Below are positions 59,400 to 64,000 of a stretch of DNA of 64,000 nucleotides, piece by piece (the stretch's first letter is position 1; every line of letters begins with the position of its first letter). Location of the stretch: positions 174,136-238,135 of the forward strand of contig NZ_JAOEFX010000009.1 in NCBI RefSeq assembly GCF_025421775.1, written 5' to 3'. The notes under the pieces were generated by a model that was given only the letters and a program-made list of their open reading frames with translations, was not told the DNA's origin and searched no databases. A program made the position numbers and the translations under genes. The DNA is from Paenarthrobacter aurescens (GTDB taxonomy: Bacteria > Actinomycetota > Actinomycetes > Actinomycetales > Micrococcaceae).

Positions 59400-59834
59400 A
59401 TGTCATTTCGCTGGTCAGCACAAGCAACCCAAACCACTTCCGCAGTAGCTTTGAGCGCTCTGCTCCTGGCCAGCGCCGCGAAGCACTTCCGCACCCCAAA
59501 GTTCTACTACCCCGTTGTTCCGGACTACCTGTGCCGCAAGGATGAGCCGGGAAGCCGTCCCAATGGCCCCCTGGCAGTCATGTCCCGCGAGGAATGGGTT
59601 GCCTCTTCCGGGCTGCTTGAGGTGACTGCCGCCGTCGGGCTTCTTGTCCCGGCCACCCGGAGGGTTGCCGCGGATGCAACCACCGCGATGTTCACTGCAT
59701 TCCTTGCCGGGCATATAGATGCACTTCGACGCGCGTACGGCCCCAACGGCACGGCGAACGAGCGGCGCATCCACACTGTTCGCCTGCCTCTTCAGATTCC
59801 CTTGATTCTGTGGTCGTGGAGTCTCCGGAAATGA
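59400..59834 (+). CDS. DoxX-like membrane protein
   Basis: A 144-residue, four-helix protein with the DoxX-family pattern AKHFRTPKFYYPVVPDYL and GLLEVTAAVGLLVPATRRVAA. Many DoxX proteins are of unknown function or linked to redox stress. Its TGA overlaps the AzlC ATG (59831-59834), so it is in one operon with azlCD. Confidence 0.75.
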   Translation: MSFRWSAQATQTTSAVALSALLLASAAKHFRTPKFYYPVVPDYLCRKDEPGSRPNGPLAVMSREEWVASSGLLEVTAAVGLLVPATRRVAADATTAMFTAFLAGHIDALRRAYGPNGTANERRIHTVRLPLQIPLILWSWSLRK

Positions 59835-60589
59835 GCACCAGTTCCGCTCCCATGAAACTCAGGGAGTCGCCGGCGTTCAAGATCGCAGTGTCGTTGAGTA
59901 TCGCCACAGGTCTCTATGGTGTGTCATTCGGGGCGCTTGCCGTGGCGTCGGGGTTCGATTTCTGGCAGACGATGGTGTTGAGCCTCCTGCTGTTCAGCGG
60001 GGGATCGCAGTTCGCCTTCATCGGTGTCGTGGCGGGTGGCGGCTCCGGCATTGCAGCTATGACAGCAAGCGCCCTCCTGGGCCTTCGCAACGGAATTTAC
60101 GGCATGCAGATCAATGCCATGCTGCGTCCCGGCGGATGGAAGCGATACGTTGCCGCCCATGTGACCATCGATGAATCCACGGCCACGGCGTCCGGTCAGT
60201 CCGATCCTGACGAGCAACGCCGCGGGTTCTGGACCGCGGGTATCGGCATATTCATTCTGTGGAATATCTTCACTGCCATCGGAGCCTTGGCCGGCGACGC
60301 CATGGGGGATCCCAAGCAGTGGGGCCTGGACGGAGCTGCCGTTGCAGCGTTCCTGGCCCTGTTGTGGCCGAGACTTAAGGGCCGCGAACCGTGGGCAATC
60401 GCCGCCGCCTGCGCACTGGCGACCATCCTGGCCGTCCCGTTCGTCCCGTCAGGCGTTCCTATCCTGGTGGCGGCGGTCGTGGCGGGCGTCATCGGCTGGT
60501 TCAGCCACGCGCGCATGGATGAAGGACTCGAACCTGACGTGGATCCTTACGCAGGGAAGCGCGGGCGCGAACACGGGGAAAAGAAATGA
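59831..60589 (+). CDS. azlC: Branched-chain amino acid exporter large subunit AzlC
   Basis: A 252-residue, roughly seven-helix AzlC protein with GVSFGALAVASGFDFWQTMVLSLLLFSGGSQFAFIG near the N-terminus and LLGLRNGIYGMQINAML in the middle. With AzlD it exports branched-chain amino acids. It overlaps the DoxX-like gene and azlD by four bases each. Confidence 0.9.
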   Translation: MSTSSAPMKLRESPAFKIAVSLSIATGLYGVSFGALAVASGFDFWQTMVLSLLLFSGGSQFAFIGVVAGGGSGIAAMTASALLGLRNGIYGMQINAMLRPGGWKRYVAAHVTIDESTATASGQSDPDEQRRGFWTAGIGIFILWNIFTAIGALAGDAMGDPKQWGLDGAAVAAFLALLWPRLKGREPWAIAAACALATILAVPFVPSGVPILVAAVVAGVIGWFSHARMDEGLEPDVDPYAGKRGREHGEKK

Positions 60590-60897
60590 ACCTCTGGCTT
60601 TGGATCCTTATCGCCAGCGCACTGGCGTATCTCACCAAGCTGGTGGGCTACTTCGTGCCGGCCAAGCTGCTGGAGAGCCCGCGGATCATGCACGTCGCCG
60701 GCACCATGACCATTGGCTTGCTGGCATCGCTGACGGTGGTGAATGCCGTTGCTTCAGGTCAGGGCCTGGTTCTCGACGCCCGCGTAGGCGCTTTGGTGGC
60801 TGCCGCCATTGCCCTGTGGCTTCGCGCGCCGTTCCTGGTTGTCGTGATCTCGGGCGCAGCAGCCGCAGCATTGCTGCGGCTGCTGGGTTGGGGCTAG
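60586..60897 (+). CDS. azlD: Branched-chain amino acid exporter small subunit AzlD
   Basis: A 103-residue, three-to-four-helix protein beginning MNLWLWILIASALAYLTKLVGY and carrying RIMHVAGTMTIGLLASLTVVNAV, the AzlD pattern. It ends four bases into the convergent DUF5684 gene. Confidence 0.9.
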   Translation: MNLWLWILIASALAYLTKLVGYFVPAKLLESPRIMHVAGTMTIGLLASLTVVNAVASGQGLVLDARVGALVAAAIALWLRAPFLVVVISGAAAAALLRLLGWG

Positions 60898-61418
60898 CGG
60901 TACTGCTGGCCGTTGGGCTGCTGGACCGGCGGCTGGGCGTAGTTTTGCGGGTACGCCTGCGGGTACGCCGGCGGGTAGGCCTGCGGGTACGCGGGTGGGT
61001 AGGCCACGAACTGCCGCCCGGCTGCAGGTCCGAGGTACCGGGCGGAGCCGTAGGAGAGCATCGGCACGAAGACAACTGGCAGCAGGACCAGGCCAACCGT
61101 GTAGCCGGCGTCCTTTCCAAACGACTTGGCGAGGTCGTTCAATGACACGATGCCGAAGTAGATGCCGGCAAACGGGATGAAGAACAGCAGGTACCAGTAC
61201 CAAGGACGGCCGGCGATCTCCAAGAGTTTAATGCCGTTGTAAACCGGCACGAACGCACCCCAGGCGGGGCGGCCGGCCTTGGTGAAGATTCCCATGTAGA
61301 GCACACCGACGATCGCGAAAACCACGGCGAAGTAGATCAGCATAAACAGCAGGACGAGGCCAGCCGTGGCAGCGGACCCGGCGCCGCTGGAAGAGTATGA
61401 GCTCAGGGGAATATTCAT
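60894..61418 (-). CDS. DUF5684 membrane protein with a Tyr/Pro/Ala-rich tail
   Basis: A 174-residue protein. Residues 20-125 hold about four membrane helices and the segment KAGRPAWGAFVPVYNGIKLLEIAGRPWYW, the DUF5684 pattern. Residues about 138-174 are a repeat of YPPAYPQ-like units ending in Gln-rich sequence, a disordered cytoplasmic tail. Function unknown. The start at 61418 is chosen over an upstream one lacking a ribosome site. Confidence 0.75.
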   Translation of the reverse strand: MNIPLSSYSSSGAGSAATAGLVLLFMLIYFAVVFAIVGVLYMGIFTKAGRPAWGAFVPVYNGIKLLEIAGRPWYWYLLFFIPFAGIYFGIVSLNDLAKSFGKDAGYTVGLVLLPVVFVPMLSYGSARYLGPAAGRQFVAYPPAYPQAYPPAYPQAYPQNYAQPPVQQPNGQQYR

Positions 61419-61492
61419 GCGCTCGACACTACGGTGGGTGGGGCCCACCCGCCATGGGCAGGACTCACCATCGGGTGCCGGGCAACCGGAGC

Positions 61493-62122
61493 CTAGAAGG
61501 GCTCGGTAAGTGTCACGCCCGGGATATCCGATTGCCCGGGAAGCGGCCGGGACGGGCGTTCTGTCCGGATGGCATCCTCGATCAAGGCCACGGGACGTTT
61601 CCAGGCCTGGGATCCCGGTTCCATGGTGTCCACTGCCCCAATCAGCATGGCCACGAGGCGGACCATATCTTCAATGGTGATGTCGCGGCGCAGGGAACCC
61701 TGGCCTTGGCCCCGTTCAAGCAAGGTGGCCATGGATCCGATAATGCCGCGGGTGATGCCGATCAGGAGGCCGCGCCGGCCCGCGACGGCGTCAAGCAGGT
61801 TCGCGTCGTCGCTGGCCACCTGCATCACGGCATCGATGACGTTGATGAGTCCTTCTGCGGCGTCCATGCCGTCGAGGGCGGCTGCGGCTACGGGGTCTAC
61901 ATGCTGGCGCAGCTGGCGCGACAGCGCGGCAAGGACCAGTTGCTCTTTGTCGGAGAAGTTGCGGAACAGCGTCGCAGGGCCAACTCCGGCGGTGGCGGCA
62001 ATGGTCTGAAGGGGTACTTCGGGTCCGTGTTCCCGGAAGCACTGCCGGGCGGCGGTGATGATCTTGTCCACATTTCGTGCGGCGTCTGCCCTGAGGGGCT
62101 TGCGTTCAGAGGGCTGTTCCAT
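61493..62122 (-). CDS. TetR-family regulator
   Basis: A 209-residue TetR protein. The N-terminal helix-turn-helix covers residues about 15-60 (IITAARQCFREHG, LQTIAATAGVGPATLFRNFSDKEQL). The C-terminal ligand domain is unrelated to well-known ones. The ATG at 62122 (MEQPSERKPLRADAARN) is chosen; the longer frame crosses the operator candidate. It is divergent from a thiamine-binding protein gene. Confidence 0.85.
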   Translation of the reverse strand: MEQPSERKPLRADAARNVDKIITAARQCFREHGPEVPLQTIAATAGVGPATLFRNFSDKEQLVLAALSRQLRQHVDPVAAAALDGMDAAEGLINVIDAVMQVASDDANLLDAVAGRRGLLIGITRGIIGSMATLLERGQGQGSLRRDITIEDMVRLVAMLIGAVDTMEPGSQAWKRPVALIEDAIRTERPSRPLPGQSDIPGVTLTEPF

Positions 62123-62175
62123 GCTTGTCAGGTTAGCAACGGAGGGGTGCCGGCCCGTTGTTACGCGGGAGTACG

Positions 62176-62189
62176 TTGTTATATGACAA
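62176..62189. promoter_or_regulatory. TetR operator candidate
   Basis: TTGTTATATGACAA is nearly palindromic (TTGT/ACAA around an AT-rich core) and lies in the 92-bp gap between the TetR gene and the thiamine-binding protein gene. Confidence 0.5.
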
Positions 62190-62214
62190 ACCGGCACATG
62201 AAACACTGGATTTC

Positions 62215-62547
62215 ATGTTGCTTGCATTCTCAGTCGCGCCTTCGGGCCAGCCCGCTTCCGCCGCCAACGGTGGACCCACTCCCGACGCTTCCGTGCACGA
62301 CGCCGTCGCTGCGGCCGTAAAAGTCGTCCGTGAATCCGGCCTGCCCAACCAGACGGACTCCATGTTCACCACCATCGAGGGCGAATGGGACGAGGTCTTC
62401 GACGTCGTCAAACGCGCCACCGAGGCCGTGGGCCGCTACGGCAGCCGCGTCTCCCTGGTCATCAAGGCTGACATCCGCCCCGGCTACAGCGGCGAGCTGA
62501 CCGGCAAGGTGGAGCGCCTGGAAGACGCCATTTCCGCCACGGAGTAG
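62215..62547 (+). CDS. Thiamine-binding-like protein (MTH1187/YkoF family)
   Basis: A 110-residue protein with the MTH1187 ferredoxin-like fold: LLAFSVAPSG at the start, MFTTIEGEWDEVFDVVKRATEAV and RVSLVIKADIRPG in the second half. Relatives bind thiamine or its precursors. The ATG at 62215 lacks a ribosome site; the gene begins at the first conserved residue. It is divergent from TetR, which may control it. Confidence 0.75.
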   Translation: MLLAFSVAPSGQPASAANGGPTPDASVHDAVAAAVKVVRESGLPNQTDSMFTTIEGEWDEVFDVVKRATEAVGRYGSRVSLVIKADIRPGYSGELTGKVERLEDAISATE

Positions 62548-62587
62548 ATCCTTCCCCCGGGATGCCGCGAGTGCCAGACTGGGGGCC

Positions 62588-63259
62588 ATGATTGAACACG
62601 TGACCGAGCCCGGTTGGGTCGACGTCGAGCATTACCTGACTGACGTCGTCGTTCGTCCTGATCCTTCACATCAGCGTGCCCTGACGTCCGCCGTCGACGC
62701 CGGGATGCCTGCCATTGAGGTGGCGCCCAACGCGGGTAAGCTGCTGCGGATGCTCGTGCAAATGTCCGGGGCCAGGCGGGTCCTGGAGATCGGAACCCTG
62801 GCCGGGTTCAGCAGCATCTGGATGGCGCAGGGGCTGCCCGACGACGGCAGGATAGTTACGTGCGAATTCCTCCAGAAGCACGCGGACGTCGCGCGGGCGA
62901 ACCTGGATGCGGCGGGTGTTGGGCACAAAGTGGACATCCGGGTGGGTGCTGCTTTGGACACCCTTCCCACCCTGGCGGGCCAGGATTCGTTTGACTTCGT
63001 CTTCATCGATGCGGACAAGGAGAACGACTCCAACTACCTCGACTGGGCCATCAGATTGGGTCACCCCGGCACGGTGATTGTGGTGGACAACGTCATCTGG
63101 GACGGTGCAATCCTTGAGCCCGGGCGGGACGAAGTCAACGCCCCCGGCATCGTGGCCATGTTGGGAAAGATGGGCCAGGATCCGCGCCTGGACGCCACAG
63201 CGATCCAGACCGTTGGCAGCAAGGGCTGGGACGGTTTCGCGATAGCCAGGGTGCGGTAG
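62588..63259 (+). CDS. Class-I-fold O-methyltransferase (COMT-like)
   Basis: A 223-residue SAM-dependent methyltransferase of the caffeoyl-CoA/catechol OMT family. The SAM motif is VLEIGTLAGFSSIWMA, the metal site is DFVFIDADKENDSNYLDW, and DNVIWDGAI follows. It methylates a catechol-type hydroxyl. It is close upstream of the GNAT gene (3 bases) and probably co-transcribed. Confidence 0.87.
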   Translation: MIEHVTEPGWVDVEHYLTDVVVRPDPSHQRALTSAVDAGMPAIEVAPNAGKLLRMLVQMSGARRVLEIGTLAGFSSIWMAQGLPDDGRIVTCEFLQKHADVARANLDAAGVGHKVDIRVGAALDTLPTLAGQDSFDFVFIDADKENDSNYLDWAIRLGHPGTVIVVDNVIWDGAILEPGRDEVNAPGIVAMLGKMGQDPRLDATAIQTVGSKGWDGFAIARVR

Positions 63260-63262
63260 CGG

Positions 63263-63781
63263 ATGGATTTCACACTTCGCCAGGCAACGGTGGACGACGC
63301 CGAAGCCATGGCCATCATGCACATCCAGTCCTGGCGCGAGAGCTATGGACGCCTGCTGCCCCAGGAGTTCTTCGCAAAGCAGGAGTCGGCGCTGCCTGAT
63401 CGCATCGAACGGTACCGGGCATCGATCGCGGCCGGCCACGCCCGGATGCTGGCCCACGGACCCGACGGTGATCTTGTGGGGCTCGGGGCGGCCGGACCGG
63501 GAAGTGATGAGGACAGCCCGTGCGAGACGGAGCTTTTCATGCTCTACACCCTGGAACGTATCCATGGCCGCGGAGTCGGGCAGGCATTGGTGGACGCCTT
63601 GATCGGTGACGGCCCGGCTTATCTGTGGGTCCTCGACGACAACCCGCGGGCGCAGGCTTTTTACCGCCGCAACGGCTTCGTCCCGGATGGCAAGCGGCAG
63701 CTTTGCGACCCCTCGTGGTACTCGCTGCCAGAGCATCGGATGGTGCGCCCCGGAATGCGCGCGAGCTGTTCCCAGAGCTGA
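63263..63781 (+). CDS. GNAT-family acetyltransferase
   Basis: A 172-residue GNAT protein with VDDAEAMAIMHIQSWRESYG at the N-terminus and the acetyl-CoA-binding LERIHGRGVGQALVDALIGDG loop, then PRAQAFYRRNGF. Such enzymes often acetylate small amines or ribosomal proteins. Start follows the methyltransferase stop by three bases. Confidence 0.87.
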   Translation: MDFTLRQATVDDAEAMAIMHIQSWRESYGRLLPQEFFAKQESALPDRIERYRASIAAGHARMLAHGPDGDLVGLGAAGPGSDEDSPCETELFMLYTLERIHGRGVGQALVDALIGDGPAYLWVLDDNPRAQAFYRRNGFVPDGKRQLCDPSWYSLPEHRMVRPGMRASCSQS

Positions 63782-63890
63782 CTCATGTCGATATGGTGAT
63801 CACGGGCGGTGTCGATGAAGATCGCCCGGTGTGGAGTCAGGCGCCGATCATGCGGAGCCTGGGTACGCCATTCGATTCTCGGGAGGAAGC

Positions 63891-64000
63891 ATGTCTAACC
63901 CAGAGCAGGATCCAAGCCAGGACGAAGGCCCCGCGGACGGTGGCGCGGCCGGCACCCCGGGCGTCCACGACGGCGGCGCTGATGGCGGTGCCGATGGGGG
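63891..64000 (+). CDS. Acidic Gly/Ala/Asp-rich ORF, 3' end outside window
   Basis: An ATG at 63891 with an ideal GGGAGGAAGC site opens a frame that runs off the window. The visible 36 residues are disordered: MSNPEQDPSQDEGPADGG, then Gly/Ala/Asp repeats. It could be the N-terminus of a membrane or secreted protein with a flexible head. The 109-bp gap before it shows no gene. Confidence 0.6.
   Translation, partial: MSNPEQDPSQDEGPADGGAAGTPGVHDGGADGGADG

Noticed and set aside
1..64000. CRISPR array, prophage, integrase or insertion sequence
   Set aside because: No regularly spaced repeats, cas, integrase, terminase or transposase genes are visible in the window.

Overview
The window is high-GC, gene-dense DNA from an actinobacterium, most likely Arthrobacter or Paenarthrobacter (Micrococcaceae). 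The grounds are a C50-carotenoid (decaprenoxanthin-type) gene set, a mycothiol-type maleylpyruvate isomerase, an ANTAR regulator, GTG/TTG and apparently leaderless starts, and sugar transporter genes without their own ATPase. The genus is an inference. I see no rRNA, tRNA, CRISPR array, prophage or insertion sequence; the window reads as ordinary chromosome rich in catabolic clusters.

Layout. 1-6771: carotenoid operon idi-crtE-crtB-crtI-crtYe-crtYf/Eb on the minus strand, every junction overlapping, flanked by two MarR genes. 6776-9753: a CPBP-like membrane protein, a degenerate EAL protein and an SGNH hydrolase. 9812-16170: a complete 3-hydroxybenzoate/gentisate pathway (uptake, 6-hydroxylase, dioxygenase, isomerase, hydrolase) with an IclR regulator and two identical 15-bp operator candidates. 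16310-20218: AlkC-like glycosylase, an MmyB-type regulator and ilvD. 20285-22977: the RuMP formaldehyde-fixation pair hps/phi with a divergent LuxR-type regulator fused to a kinase-like module that lacks the phospho-acceptor histidine. 23049-30945: kdpFABCDE potassium-uptake operon, headed by a 37-residue membrane ORF that overlaps kdpF; four repeats upstream look like KdpE boxes.

31318-32097: two small hypothetical genes. 32147-40258: an eight-gene minus-strand operon combining a tripartite tricarboxylate transporter, a TRAP/DctM-like permease with a small membrane protein, an RraA-like aldolase, a dehydrogenase and a metal-dependent cyclase, under a divergent IclR gene whose two candidate boxes lie 74 bp apart. 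The substrate is unknown, and this is the least-explained metabolic unit here. 40340-44901: ANTAR, LysR/EamA, small membrane proteins and AraC. 45109-49463: polyol ABC transporter plus zinc dehydrogenase. 49810-53001: META lipoprotein, glutaminase, a frameshifted small gene and an MFS exporter. 53291-55673: an EcsC-like protein, then 5-oxoprolinase subunits pxpA and a diverged pxpC with pxpB missing. 55675-64000: MBL and VOC proteins, DUF445, GDPD, DoxX, AzlCD, a TetR/thiamine-binding pair, O-methyltransferase, GNAT and a truncated acidic ORF.

Most clusters share one logic: a minus-strand operon with a divergent local regulator and a palindrome in the gap. The best leads are the ORF before kdpF, the 32-39 kb operon, the phospho-acceptor-less regulator beside hps/phi, the pxpB-less pxp locus and the matched operator pairs.
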